Notes: generated from the sequence alone by a model not told the origin. A stretch of 64,000 nucleotides of DNA from Ligula intestinalis (GCA_036362985.1 JAYGXS010000002.1:12834017-12898016), one strand, 5' to 3'. Counted from the stretch's first letter, positions 1 through 12,300 are shown. Translations and numbers: made by a program.

Positions 1-940
1 ACACAGCCGAATATCTAATCAAAGCATGTTTTAAAGAGGTAAAATATTCGAGAAAGTTTTTTATTGATCTTAGGAATTACAATATCCAACATATCTTGCG
101 GACGTTCTGTACACTTAACACTGTGGTCTGCCGTTTTGATGCTTGTAAATGATCCACATGGCCATCTTCATAAGAACTTATATTCAAGAACACATTTTTA
201 TTAAATGTTCTTTAGATATATCTTATTTTAAAGGTTTTGATGATAATGCCGAACGGAAGCGCAATTGATTAATTGATCAATGAAAATACTGAAAGCAAAG
301 AAAATTATGCCAGACTCTATTTGACTATAATTTTAACAAAATAAATTGACCAAGGAAAGTTCTGTTTATATAAAGAAAGGGGTTTACGTAAACTTTTAAC
401 ATAAAGAAAAACATTTCAATTTATTGTTTTAAATTATAGCAAAATTAACGTCTCCGGCATTCGGGGATTATCGGAAATACTTTATCTTTCTTAACAAACA
501 CTTGGTACTTCTTTCATTTCTTTTAAGTTTTCAATATGCCCGATACTGTTCATTATTATTGCTAAGTTTTCCTAAGTGCATTCACACTGGTATTCAAGTA
601 ATGATTAAGCATTTACAAAGTTATGAAAGTTGCATGGTTTGCAGTTAATAGGATCTGGTTGGATGCTAGCAGTGTGCCAGAAAATTTTTTTTCTCCTACT
701 TCCATCCATAGGAATCTAGACTTCTAATCGCTCAAGGATACTCTCTCTCTCTCTCTCATTTGAGACAAAACTGGTCATTGCAAACGGAAAATTTTACCAT
801 TTTAAACAGTTCTCTTGTGAAAATCTCCTTAAAGCTCCAAAGGTTTACATTGGTGGCCACCCCATCCACGGGTTGGCTATTAAAAATGTCTTACTTCGCA
901 TAAGATCACTCCAGGCCTTTTGGATTACTATGACTTGGTA
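1..940. other. AT-rich intergenic sequence, no gene seen
   Basis: No open frame in this stretch resembles a known family. It is AT-rich and holds a short CT microsatellite near 741-757. Phrases near 650-690 resemble 3280-3310, which suggests the older repeat described at 950-3160 extends a little to the left in degraded form. Confidence 0.6.
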
Positions 941-949
941 ACTGTTTGC

Positions 950-3160
950 ATATAATTTATCCTCTGTACAGAGTATTAGGACCTTTTTAAATTCGGGATT
1001 TATTGATCTGTTAGCATACATTTACGTTTAAGCATGCTTGCAATAGAGTGACCCTTTTGACTTCTGGAATTTCGTTTTCCTAATAGAAGGTCTAGCCAAC
1101 TGGATCAGCCTGTTTGGAGGAATGTTAAATCTAACAGGGACCTACGCCCTCTGTTCACCGTTTAGCCTGGAAAGAAGATTGTACTCGTAGAATGTAAAGT
1201 GAGCATATCTGCTTCAATTCGCCAGCTTCTATAACCTACTACAAATACGAAGACGCGTCGTAGAATCAGAAATTAAGTCGGAATATTTTTACTTTGTAGC
1301 AATGGGGTTTCGTCGGACGGGATGACGGAGAGTGATGAGACCCGCACGCCAAGCAATCGTAGTTTGCGTTTGATGCTCTCCAGGAGATGATTGAGGAGAA
1401 GTCACCACGAGGAGTGTATGGTGAGGAATTGGAAGCCGCTGATAAGATGCCTGCCTGGGTCTTCTTTGTGTGCACTGTGATAGGAATGAATTTGATTACT
1501 GTTAGCACTAGAGTGTTATGGGACAGAAATGTTGCAGCTGTTCGTCAATGGCTGTGGTGGTATTGGTGTTGGCGATGATGGCGGTGACATAACTTTTCAA
1601 TACCATCTTAAATGCAAGTCCGCACAAAAATGGCATGGTGACTTAGCATTGTAGTTTCTTTAAAAGCGGCTGTAGACAGCATTGGACTCTTGGGAATGTA
1701 CAGTAGACGCCGTTGATCATGCAATACTTCGACATATGCGAAAGACTGATACACTTGCGCTAATCGGAATTGACTCCAGTTGTGATACTGATTACCGGGT
1801 AGTCTATTCTGAAATCATTTCAGTCAGAATAAAAAACGGCTTTTTAGCAAGCTTCGTTCCGACTCCTAGCGAAACGTATCTTTTGTAAAAACTGACTACT
1901 TAAGTAGTATGCCTTTTTGTCATTGATTTTGACTGCCTTTATAAATTCAAATATATTTTATGGAAAATATGGACGAAAAACTTATTTCTTGTACATATTT
2001 GATAGCAAATTACGCGTGCTTTGAATTTTATACTTGAACAAAGGGAAGCTTTCGGTTTGAAATTAGTTGCTTATCATGAGCTTCTTTACGCTTGTTAGGT
2101 CTTCATCCGTAATAAATCGTATCCATCAATTTATTAGTGCTGCCTATACTGCATACAATATATTAAAATCTATTGCAGTATTTGATGACTACTAGTTAAC
2201 GTCTTCCTCAAATTGTAAGCAAAACTGTACATTTCCTTAAACAGGATGCACACAGTTTGCAGTTTTTAAATCTTGAATTCGAGTGTAGCATTCACTCGTT
2301 TAAAAAATCGCTCGACAATTGGGCAACTTTTTTAAAACCGAAAGCTACCCTTTATTTAAGTATACAATTTAAAGAACGTGTAATTTCTATCAAACAAGTA
2401 CAAAAAATAATTTTCTCCTGCATGTTTTCCATGAAATATAATTGAATTTATAAAGGCAGTCAAAATCAATGACAAAAAGGCATACTACTTAAGTAGTCAG
2501 TTTTTACAAAGGATACGTTTTGCTTGGAGTCGGAACGAAGCTCGCTAAAAAGCCGTTTCTCATTCTGACTGAAATGATTTCAGAATAGACTACCCGGTAA
2601 TCAGTATCACAACTGGAGTCAATTCCGATTAGTGCAAGTGTATCAGTCTTTCGCATTTGTCAAAATATTGCATGATCAATGGCGTCTACTGTACAACTGA
2701 CTGTGGGTAATCTTTGCGAAGGGTGGCATGCCAGTTTACTGTGCAAGTAACACAACTGTCAGTACGTCAAACGTGCGCGCTGGGAACAGTTCTTGCCTTG
2801 CAGGAAAACACGATTCAACTCTGCAGATGTTTTCGAAGATAGTCTAGCATGCACAGATAGCAACGTACTGACAGAAAATCAGTTTCGGAAATGCGAAGAA
2901 AAATAGGAAAGGCAAGATCAACAGTGAATGAGGGAGAGAAAGGGAGTTAGAGAATGTACGCTTTGTCAGCATCAGGTGACGTGATAACTTTACTGCAGTT
3001 GAGGACACATTTGCACGTCATCAGAATACTGAGATATGTGTAGCTGCAAATGCAGTGAAAATTAATTTTTCAGCAAAGTAAGGAAGGGGGACAAATTGTC
3101 TTGTCTTATATGCAACCCCTTTCCCTTATCTGTTATTCAGTGAAACCTGTTCTGTATACT
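950..3160. repeat. Old dispersed repeat, copy 1 (split by a MITE)
   Basis: This stretch aligns by eye with 3650-5095 in the same orientation. Shared landmarks include the segment around 1255-1330 versus 3945-4025, a block beginning ttactgttagcactagag (1496 and 4520), and tgcaagtccg (1614 and 4620). The right part resumes at about 2700 and matches from about 4707. The interval 1699-2693 between the halves is an inserted foldback element. No coding capacity is recognised, and copy identity is moderate, so the duplication or dispersal is old. Confidence 0.7.
1701..2691. mobile_element. Tc1/mariner-like foldback MITE with long TIRs, TA target duplication
   Basis: The two ends are inverted copies of each other over about 270 bases at roughly 95% identity by eye: the left arm from 1701 and the right arm ending at 2691. 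The outermost bases are CAGTAGACGCC and its complement. Each end is bounded by TA (1699-1700 and 2692-2693), the signature of IS630/Tc1/mariner insertion. A 14-base palindrome, actacttaagtagt, lies in each arm. The roughly 450-base core has no transposase frame, so this is a non-autonomous element. The related locus 3650-5095 lacks it, which supports true insertion. Remnants of the family occur near 5800-6440, 12600-13330, 32690-32860, 37428-38364, 51290-51637 and 61560-61700. Confidence 0.85.
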
Positions 3161-3365
3161 TTTTCCTGATAACGTTCCTGCAGTAGCTGATAAATTAGAC
3201 ACAGAACTTAATTGGGGGAATTCTATCCGTTATCTGCATTAGGGAAAAGCTTTCCAATTCAAATAGGGCAGAAAATATATCGGGTCTGGTTGAGTACTTG
3301 CAGTGTGTCCACAATTGCATATAAACTTGCACCTCAGAAAGTGCCCTTGCACCCAATACATTCTA

Positions 3366-3420
3366 CAGGGATATAAACTGCGGGTTTTTCGACGATAATG
3401 CACTCGCAAACAGACAGAGA
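3366..3420. repeat. Possible MITE terminus
   Basis: TA at 3364-3365 is followed by CAGGG and then a block containing cgataatgcactcgcaaac. A very similar block lies just inside the left ends of the MITE at 37428 and of the terminus at 8929. It is probably a solo terminal fragment of the same family. Confidence 0.4.
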
Positions 3421-3649
3421 TAACGTTATTGGAAACAGAGGAAGCTAAAATTTTATACCCTTCATGCGTGAAAACATTATCCTTTACGTGTTGTTACTTG
3501 TTTAAGTTTTCCTCCCAAATCTCAAAGAGGCTAAAATTGGTTATCCACTGCAGCCGCAGGTTAGTTGTTTTTACTTTACGTCACTTGGTATGCGAACACT
3601 CTAATTACTATGGCCTATTATAACTTGATTAATGCTTACATATGATGTA

Positions 3650-5095
3650 CCCTGTAGCTCAAGGTGGAAGATCTTACTAATCTCGCTCTTTATTGGTCTG
3701 TTGGCATATGTTTACGCGCAAGCCTACTGCTAATTCAGTGACTTGTTTTTCTCCCAATATTATCTTCCTTTAATGTTTATTGCCCTACTCAAACTTTCAG
3801 TCAGTTGGGCCGTTTGATTGGACAAATTCTCGCTTCAACTCGAATTAATGCTCACAGTGTTGCCTGAAAAGGAAAAAGTACTTGCAGGATGTAGAGGGAA
3901 CAGAACTGCTTCAATTCGCTCACTTCTTTTAGGTTCTGCAGGAAAAAAGACTCGTCGTAGAATCAGAAGTAAATTTGAAATTTTTTAAAGTTGTTGCAAT
4001 AGGGTTTCGTCGGACGGTATAATAAGGACTGATGACGGGAATTAATGTGTTCCGCATGTGAAGGGGTCGGAGGCTGTGCTCAAGATTTTCTTGGAGTGGA
4101 TTGAGGAACACTGGTTGCGAGGGAGACGCGTGTTTTAAAGAATTTGTTTGGAGGTCAAAGTGGCCAGTGAGATGACCCTTCTAGTCTTTTTAGGTGTACC
4201 GCTGTCTAAATGAGACCTACTGCTGTTAATGGCGGTGATGTGGTTCACACTTCTAGCCATCGTAGTGTGCGTTTGAGCTTATGCAGGATTGGATTGAGCA
4301 AATACGATTGAGGGTTTGGTAAAATGTGGTAAGGAATTTGTCTGGATGAAGAAGATGAAGACGAATCGATCGCCTGACATTTCAAGATCCGTCGTGGATT
4401 CACCATCAGGGACATAGTCAGAGAGCATAAGAAGATACGGGCATTTGTTTGGAGGTGAAAGCGACCGAGGCGATGATTTTCTGGGTCTTTCGTATGTGTA
4501 CATTGATCCCAATGAAGATTATTACTGTTAGCACTAGAGTAGTATGTAACAGAAAATGCTTGCAGTTCTTCGTCGAAGAGTGTTGTGCTGATTTAAATTT
4601 TCAGCGGACATCTCGAATGCAAGTCCGCTCAAAAACGACGCCGTGATTCAGCGATGTGGTTTCTTTAAAAGCCGCTGAAAGGAGGATGAGGCTTTAACGA
4701 ACGTTAACTGACTGTGGGATATCTTTGCGGAGGGTGCAATGTGAGTCTACTATGCATGTATCGCAAATGTCAGTATGTCAAACGTGGGGTTTGAGAACAG
4801 TTCTTGCCCAGCAGGAAAATACGATGGCAGCGATGGCAACATACTGACAGAAAATCAGTTTCAGCTGCAAAAAACTAGGACAGAAGCTATGCACAGTGAG
4901 AGATAAGGGAATTTAGACAACGTACGCCTGTCAGACGCGAGAACTTTACTTCATTTGAGGACACTTTCGCACGTCAACAGAATACTGAGTCATCAGTAGC
5001 TGCAAATGAAGTGAAAACTAAACTACAGCAAGGTGGGGGAGATGGTCTTGGCTTATGTGTAAAATTCCTCCATCTCTCATTTACTGAAATCTATT
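3650..5095. repeat. Old dispersed repeat, copy 2 (no MITE, carries a hammerhead-bearing insert)
   Basis: This is the partner of 950-3160 in the same orientation. It runs without interruption past the point where copy 1 holds the MITE: sequence matching 1620-1690 ends near 4685, and sequence matching 2700 onward begins near 4707. This copy has extra sequence at about 4330-4440, including a minus-strand hammerhead-like motif (4372-4413), that copy 1 lacks. No coding sequence is recognised. Confidence 0.65.
4372..4413 (-). ncRNA. Hammerhead ribozyme-like motif, decayed
   Basis: On the minus strand: GUCC, core CUGAUGG (last A changed to G), a stem II with GGAUC pairing to AAUCC around a short loop, GAAA, UGUC, then AGGC. 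Stem I pairs imperfectly (3 of 4) and GUC is present as the cleavage triplet. The sequence after it resembles that following the motifs at 10839, 17010 and 40601, so these look like copies of one PLE terminus. Confidence 0.55.
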
Positions 5096-5099
5096 ATTA

Positions 5100-5790
5100 A
5101 TTAATTCTTTATTTAAGGCTCTTTCATTACAAAATTAATGCTGTGGTAAAAAGGAGTAAGTTATTGGTAATCAAAACTGCCCGTCAGCAACTGCAAATCA
5201 ACAGAAATAAGTATTACGTTATGCATAGTAATTTATACCCAATTTACAACGGACCTTCTTATAAAATATTGGTCAACAATAGTAGGTAAATATGGCAGTG
5301 AAAAGAACGACTCGTATATCGGTGGCAGAGTTCACCGAGCCGCCGATTTCTAAAAAGATTATAGGACAAAAACTGCTTAATTGGCTAAGATATGACGCAA
5401 TGACCTGGGATAGTGATGAGTAAGGTTTGGAACGCTCCTTGTTGGAAAAAATATCCATATAGCATCAAGGGGGTAAGACAAGAGGAGCTCACGGTGAACG
5501 ACAGGGTTGAAACGAGGAGGAAACCGTAGGAGTCATGGCAGAATCACCAACGTGTGATTAAGGAGACTGCAGAGTCCATCAATGAGTTGGCGACAACATA
5601 TGAACCAGCGATGTTTGTCAACAGCAACCTTAAAGGCCCCTGTCGGATTACAAAACGGAGAAGAGTTAGTATCATTTAGAAATGATGCATTACTGTGTAA
5701 ATGAAAATATAAACATATTTAAAGAACACTTTACTATGTTAGAAAGAGCCTCAAATGTCAGGACAACCCTTTTCGATGTTAAGGAGTTGC
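5100..5790. other. Non-coding, nothing recognised
   Basis: Short open frames only. I see no domain, tRNA-like box or repeat shared with the rest of the window. Confidence 0.5.
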
Positions 5791-5799
5791 GCGTGTGCG

Positions 5800-6440
5800 A
5801 AAAAAACAGACATTACTCAAAGAAAAGGTTTCTTTCACTTTAAAAAAAGGTTCTAATTATGAGTTCTCTTATGATTGTGAAGTAATTATTCATTATACGT
5901 CATATCCGTCAATTTATTAATTCTGCCTATAATGTATACAGCATTTCGCACATCTGCTGCAATATTTTATGTTATCTTTATGACTTCTTCCTCAAATTGT
6001 AGGCGAAAACTTGCTTTTTGTTAAAGAGGATGTACACAGTGCTCAGTTTCTAAACCTTGAATTCACATGATACAGTCAGTAGGTTTGAAAATTATTCAGC
6101 AATTAAGAAAGTAGTTTCAAACGGAATTATACCCATATTTAAGTAAAAAAGTTAAAGAAGGCTTAATTTGCTACCAAACACGCACAAGAAATAATTCTGT
6201 TCGTTGATGTTTTCCATAGAATATATTCGAAATTATGAAGACAGTCAAAATCAACGATAAAAATGCATACAACTGAAGTAGCCACTTTTTTAAAGTATGT
6301 ACGTTTTGTTAGCAGAGAAAAGGAAGCTCGTTTAAAAGCCGGCATCTTATTGTGACTAAAATCGTTTCAGAATAGATTACATGACAATCATGCGGATAAG
6401 CGAAAGAATATAAACCCTTCGCATATGTTGGCACGTTACG
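5800..6440. repeat. MITE relic (core and right arm)
   Basis: The core aligns with 2060-2430 and 37770-38120 (shared phrases around the atatccgtcaatttatta block and the cctcaaattgtagg block). The right arm, 6190-6400, matches 2425-2600 and 51360-51560, including the CTTAAG-type palindrome region in decayed form. No clean TA-flanked end is visible. The copy stops about where the ribozyme-bearing segment at 6440-6540 begins. Confidence 0.6.
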
Positions 6441-6467
6441 CGAATCCTAGGCAAGAGAATAGACGAA

Positions 6468-6508
6468 CGCTCTGACGAAGAAGCGAGAATGCTTTTGAAA
6501 TGTCGGCA
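6468..6508 (+). ncRNA. Hammerhead ribozyme-like motif, all core positions intact
   Basis: Reading 5' to 3': stem I strand CGCU (6468-6471), core CUGACGA (6472-6478), stem II AGAAGC/GCUUUU closing loop GAGAAU (six pairs including G-U), GAAA (6497-6500), stem III/triplet UGUC and stem I partner GGCA (three of four pairs). Every conserved core position fits CUGANGA...GAAA and the cleavage triplet is GUC. An AATAAA follows at about 6510. The motif sits at the edge of a decayed MITE and is probably a PLE terminus. Whether it self-cleaves is inference. Confidence 0.7.
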
Positions 6509-6539
6509 TAAATAAAATTTGTTCTCAGAAAGTGCCCCA

Positions 6540-8920
6540 TCTTTTTTTCTTCCTCATCCGGGAATAATGAAAGCAATATATCCTTAAATATATGGATTAA
6601 ATTGGAAATCAGTCAAGATGTCACCTTAGTGTCTCTCAAGGAACGATACCAAGTTCAGGTTTCTGGTACCGCAAAATGCTCTTGTCCATATTCTCAAAAC
6701 CCCTTTCTGATCCCCGTATGTGTTAATTTGTCTAGATCTGCTATGGAGTCTAATAGAATTCCACTTGGGGTTTAACAAAAAAGTATTAAAATTCTCGTAT
6801 ACCGAGACGTCTAATGGTTCTCAAAAAAACTGCTCGGTGTGCAACCACATTGACAGGTTGTTATTTCAGATATGTTTCTGGCAGAATTCCACGCTTTATT
6901 TGGCTATAAAATTGAGATTAATTTCCCTAAAAATGCCTTTTACCAGGGCCCTGGTAAGACACATTTTCCGCCATTATAAAATCAATCACTTCCTTTTATG
7001 GATAAACCCTGGACGTTTTTTTTCTACGTTTGACGGCTACTGCCGCATTGTCCACAACAGTCTGATCCCGGGCAAATAATTTTAAAAAGCTTTGGGAAAA
7101 GCCTTAACTTAAAGGAGCAAAGGTGTGCATTTACCTGTTCGACTCCGGCTATTGCCGCTGATAGCCCTGTTGCTTTGTGGGTTTCATGCAACCGATGCAC
7201 GATATCAGAAAAGCCACCCTTATTTCCTCGAAAACAATGTGATTTCCCATATTTTTATTTCCTTGGTATTCCCGAACGCAAAATGAGATTTATTGTTCAA
7301 TGAAAAGATATAAGTACGAATTTTCCGTATTGCATTAAGTTTTTTGATTGCACCACATATGAGATCAACAGGTTTCAATAGCTTACGTTAAATAGCATAG
7401 GAAGCTTTTAAACATCGAGAAATGTTGGATTTGGCCTGATTTGGCCTACTCTTTCTTCCAGTAAAATGATTTAAACTGAAACCTTTTTAGTAGCCAGTTT
7501 ATTGCTTTTCTAATTTATTTAGTAAACAAAAATTAAAACCTCAACTTTTTATCGTAAATTAACCCTTTAAATTTCCATCTTCACATTTATTAAGTTATCT
7601 AACCTACTGTAATTTTCCGTCAAGTGTTCGTATAACATCCATACACACAAACAGAGCAAGTTATGAACGTGCACGAAATAAACTGGTATGCTTGAAAGGA
7701 ATGTGCTAATTAGGTATAATGCAAAGGCACGCTCGATTTAACATATCACTTAAGATATTATGGGCATTATCATTACGAAAACACGCTGCAAAGCCTTTGT
7801 TAAAGAGCATTTCTCCACATAACAGGAAGGTACTACAGCCCAATTTTACTCGACTTTGTGTTACAGTTTGTTGGTTTCTAGTTGCAGGCTTCCGATTCTA
7901 TATTTTACTTCTCGAATGCAACTTAGACTGCTTCTTATTGTTTGAAGCTGTTAGCACCGAGAACTTGCGAGATTTCGACTGTCAGTTTGGACAAATTCAA
8001 CCGTTCGCTTCATCGGATAATGATGCAGGGACGGTGATTTGCGCATGGATTAATTGTAAATGCTAGGCGACTTTCACATTTTCTATTGCACTTGCTCTCC
8101 CATCACAGACCTGTGTCATATATCAAAAAACAGAATCACGAAGAGTGAAGTCGTGTTCAGGGCGAAGGAGCTGGCGTGATGGTAGCCTGCACCTAGGCGT
8201 ACAACCACGACCCTCCCCCCGGCTCCATGGGCAACAGCTGTTATGGAAGTACCTCCCGAATAACGCCTGTCATGCTTTAATTTAACCTCTTGTGTTTGTC
8301 CAGCACGGAACAAGAATTGCAATAAGAATGTGGCAATTGAAGAACGTGCCCCTAGGATAATCAGTTTTCCTCATAAACGCATTTCTGGATATTTATTCAT
8401 TCAACCATGACCGCACGATTGCTAGAGATCTCTGAATCTACCTAGTATTGCCGGCAGTCAATCCATTAAGTTCTCAGTTTCATGCTGCCCAGGATTCGCT
8501 AGAGTGGACTCTTTCTGAAGACAGATTCAACTAGCCACATGCTTTCATAGCTAATCTGAATTTGCTAATGGTATATAGAAGGTCACCCACTATCTATTGT
8601 CTACCGGAAGTAAGGACATCATAAAGGTCATACGTTGTTAGTATTCGGGGATTTGATCCCTGTATCGACATAAGCAGGCTATCTAGGCTTTCTCACGCTT
8701 CACAAAAACAATAACGTTTGGTAACTGTTACACTATTAAGGGACTTTTCAGGCCAATACACTTATTGAGAGTAAAGGAGATCTATAAAGCTTCAGTAAAT
8801 CAGGGCCTTAGTTGCACCCTTTCTTTTTGGTTACTCTAAAAAACAGCAGGCTAGAGTGTCTCTCGAGCATTACATTTTGTTCTTCTTATGGAGAATAAAT
8901 ATTTTCTGCACTTTTACAGA
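6540..8920. other. AT-rich sequence, no supported gene
   Basis: Two open frames of about 115-119 codons on the plus strand (6720-7079 and 7719-8066) show no recognisable domain, composition or neighbour that would make them genes. The stretch 8160-8300 is richer in GC but also unrecognised. Confidence 0.5.
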
Positions 8921-8928
8921 GTGACATA

Positions 8929-9010
8929 CAGTGAGGCCGTCAAGTCATACAAAATCCCAAAATTTGCGAGGTATCGATAATCACTCGCAAAATGGCACTA
9001 AATCATGTAC
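8929..9010. repeat. MITE left-terminus fragment
   Basis: TA at 8927-8928 is followed by CAGTGAGGCC, and about 45 bases inward lies cgataatcactcgcaaa, the same subterminal block seen at 37470-37490. The matching right end was not found, so I call only the terminus. Confidence 0.5.
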
Positions 9011-10070
9011 GAAAACTTTAAAATAGTAACTCAAGACTACAGGTGCATTTGTTAGTTTAAAAAATCTCCAAAGTTATAATAGTTTAATTTTTAAAAAATC
9101 TTGAAGAACACTCAAGTTTTGTCGACGTGGAAAATAGCTATGGATGAGACCAATAAGTGAAAATATAATTGTCTGGTGGAATCATAACGATATCATTTTC
9201 TTTATATCAAAAGAACTATTATTTCAGCAGATGTCATTACCCATATTTAAGACATTCGATAACAATAACTTTTAGATGGTACTTTAAATTCCAGCTTATA
9301 TTCGTCTAATCTAGGTGTTTCTAATTCAAAACCTTTCAAATAGCATAATTCTTGAAACTTTTTATCAAAAACTGAATTTGTGGGTATTATGTCTCATGAA
9401 GACGACCATGTGGGCCAAATTTCTAAACTCGGCAAAACACCAAACCCATAGTCCAGCAAAAAGAATTTCCACAGCACAAGTCTAATAGTATCATTCCTAA
9501 AATTAATAAAACGACTTTCTAAAATGTGTTCTTTAATTAGATACTCAGCTGACGAATACCTTTTCCCTAGATGACGTCAAAATGAAAATGAATAATTTTG
9601 ACCTGAAAATAATAATAACATTTTGGCAGAAAATTAAAAAAATACTTTTCTCTTTATATTGGAATATTTGTCACCATGTATTATTATTTTCAGGCCCCGT
9701 TCTCCGATTGCAAATGCACAATAAATGCCGATTTTTCAAAAATTGTTTATCTTCTGTCTGATCGGTTTTTAACTTATGCATAAGCAAGAAGTATATTGTA
9801 CAAAATATTATCGCTCCACATGCACTATATTCAATAAGATTATTATTAAACTTCATTTGCACGATAATGTAGATGCATTTTTGGTAACCGTCTATAATTT
9901 TCGATGAGGTTAAACAAAAAGCTCTGTATTGGAGTATGGTATGGGTAAGGATTAGTAGAGTAGGTGAGCTAACTCTTGCAGAGCCATGATTTAAAACGGG
10001 AGTTTGTAGTTTACCGTACATTTGATCTCGGTATTTTGATCTCATGAGTGGATTTTATTCTCATTAATCC
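9010..10070. other. AT-rich sequence, no gene
   Basis: Very AT-rich. A 124-codon minus-strand frame (9671-10045) has no recognisable features. Confidence 0.5.
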
Positions 10071-10071
10071 T

Positions 10072-10790
10072 AAGGATTAATGGCCATCAATTTGAAGAAG
10101 TAGACAGCTTTAAATACCTTGGGGCGAGGCTGATACCAAATGGGCAAGGCAAGGACAACATTGTCTTCCGCATCGATGCTGCTCGTTGGGGTGGCTCAAT
10201 CCTCTGAAAGCGCCTATGGATCCGACGCAAGATCACCATCGCCATGACGATTGGTGTATACCGTGCATCCATCCGGTCAATCCTCCTCTATGGATGTGAT
10301 TGCTGGGCTTTGCGCGCTGAAGATGAGCAAAAACTGGAGGTCTTTGATCACCGCTGTCTGAGGACCATTCTGCTAGTTAAGTATTCCAACTTCATCTCAA
10401 ATGAGACAGTCCGTGCTCGCTGCGATCGTATCGCGAGGATATGTCAGTCTATTCAAGAAATTGACTGAGCTGGTTTGTGTCCGTCCATTGTAGTTCGCCT
10501 CACGAGCTTCGCTTTGCTGCCCTAGATCTGGCGCTGCAACCCACCTGAAGGCGTCGAAAAGAAGGCAACTGAAAACGTGGCTCGACACCGTTCTTTAAGA
10601 CATGGAAGCAGGGCTTGGACCTTCTATTTTCAGTCTGCGTCGCTGGAGAATAGACTGTGTGGATCTTTCCAGATCTGAAGCCACCAATCGTCACGCGTGG
10701 AGGGGTACCGTCTGTGAAATCACTGAGGTCGTCTAAATCAGGCATGATCACAGCCGTAACAAATACAAGTTAGTTTAGTGCGGCAAATGG
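10072..10790 (+). pseudogene. LINE (RTE-like) reverse transcriptase C-terminal remnant
   Basis: The plus-strand translation carries the familiar end of a flatworm non-LTR retrotransposon RT. First comes a FKYLGA-like segment, then YRASIRSILLYGCDCWALRA, then a EVFDHRCLR block, followed by a decayed tail where product phrases for the terminal cysteine/tryptophan-rich domain are split by stops and frameshifts. The intact piece 10244-10468 spans 74 codons. This is the part after the RT palm. The catalytic YADD region and endonuclease are absent, consistent with 5' truncation at insertion. It is a dead copy. Confidence 0.75.
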
Positions 10791-10838
10791 TAGGTCTGAC
10801 TAGAAGAAGATGCGATCACTGGAACAATATATTTATTT

Positions 10839-10880
10839 GCCTGACGTTTCGGATTCCCTCTGGAATCCTTAATCATAGGT
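10839..10880 (-). ncRNA. Hammerhead ribozyme-like motif with mutated core
   Basis: The minus strand shows a perfect seven-pair stem II (GGAUUCC/GGAAUCC around AGAG), GAAA, CGUC triplet and stem I strand AGGC. The CUGAUGA box reads AUGAUUA, so it should be inactive. The strong stem II next to an intact GAAACGUC makes the relationship to the motifs at 17010 and 40601 clear. A conserved tail reading toward CTTCTTC follows. Confidence 0.65.
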
Positions 10881-11289
10881 GATGATAACATGGTCATTGT
10901 CATGCGCAAGACACATTAATTAGAGAGGAGTGGAAAGCCCATAACATTCTGTATTAATTTATGAGTACCACGATATTTGTTAACTGGAAAGTATTTTTAA
11001 TCCACATTTTATCTCATGGATAATAAGAGTTCACTGTGAGTGGACCCTTAAATCATCGACGTAAATGCTTTTGTTCATTAAGTACTTTTGCCTGACCTGC
11101 TTGCATCAGATTAATTTCGAGATTGCTTTCGACAACCCCGCCAGGGTGAAATTGATTAATGAATGCTGATTAATTGCGCAATAGGGGGCTTCTAATCTAT
11201 AGGTCTACGCCGTCAGAATCAATGATGCATACTTATCCACTCTGTCAAACCAACACACAGAAGTAATACTGTTTCCGGCCCAATGATCA

Positions 11290-12300
11290 GTTTTTACCTG
11301 GGCATTCTAGCAAACGAAGTTAAACATAACAATTCAGAAAGGTTAATCGTTTGTGCACCTGTCAGCAGTATCCTTCCTCGTGTTAAAAAAGCAGTCATTA
11401 AGGAAATTCTTGTAGTGGCAATAATTGCTGTTTGTGTGCAGTCCATCTCTTTAGAAGATGGCATAAACAGCAAAATTTGTTGGATCCATAAATTTCGAGA
11501 GTGCTCATCAGATGCTTCTACTCGTTGCATAACGTAAATAACGAAAGGGAAAACCAAACTGAATCCGTACAGAAGAGTCGATTGAGACAGCAAGGTCATA
11601 GATACTGACCATGAAGGCTAATCAATAAAGTAAGCAAGTTAAAACACTCTGGACAGCAAAAGTGGGGAAACAATGTCAAAGGCAAAATGTTAGGGAGGGC
11701 TATGTATACATAGGTTTACATAGGTTGCGTTTAAATCGCCGTATGTGGGCTACCTCCAGGCAGCGTAAGGTACTAGTTGTTCATGCCCGAACAAGTGCTC
11801 GAAAATAAGTCTTGGGGTCAAACCATGACCCTTAGCTAGCAAGTGTTCAATAATGGTAGTGCGAGGGGTGCTATTTTCCTGTTGTAATAGCCAAATAGGC
11901 AGGTGCTCCTTGGCTCTGGCTACCGATTGCCTTTGCGTTCGCCCTTTGCACTTGCATCCGCAAGTGCATGCAAATTCGTAAACACAATTAGAAGTGGCAT
12001 GCACAGGCAAGGCATCGTTCGCACGTGGAATTGGAAGAGGCCTTGTTGGTTTGCAGATTATCAGTTCAGCAGCAGAATATATCCTTTCAATTGTGTTAAG
12101 TAGGCGTATCTTGATAGTATTGACAATGTTGTCGCCCTTAAAGGGCAATGATATTAAGATGGCTTTTTTGAGAAAAAGACTGTTCCATCATCTTTGACCG
12201 TAAGTGTTTGCTTTACTTGTCTATAAACTCTGCTGGGTATCCCCGCTTTAGTAAAGTTTCTGTGAGGCTGGCAGATTTTCCTCGTCCTCTGGAAGAGAGT
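11290..12300 (-). pseudogene. Penelope-like element, family A: GIY-YIG end and 3' tail
   Basis: A minus-strand frame (11750-12148, 132 codons) matches the C-terminal GIY-YIG domain of the large PLE at 20.2-23.4 kb. It has a NCVYEF segment, a TCGC cysteine cluster, the degenerate CKGRTQRQ in place of a YIGRTQRQ, then the AKEHLP block. The upstream linker (a LPFKGDN motif and a lysine/arginine-rich stretch) also matches. The YIG to CKG change and truncation at the N-terminal side make it non-functional. The tail at 11290-11740 carries the family phrase around 11480-11545, shared with 18030-18080 and 18650-18720. Confidence 0.8.

Noticed and set aside
11480..11545. A CUGAUGA...GAAA phrase in the PLE family A tail (also at 18030-18080 and 18650-18720)
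   Set aside because: It looks like a hammerhead core, but stem II would be one pair, stem I does not pair, and a longer hairpin (CGAGAG with CTCTCG) competes. I leave it as a possible diverged relic and do not annotate it.
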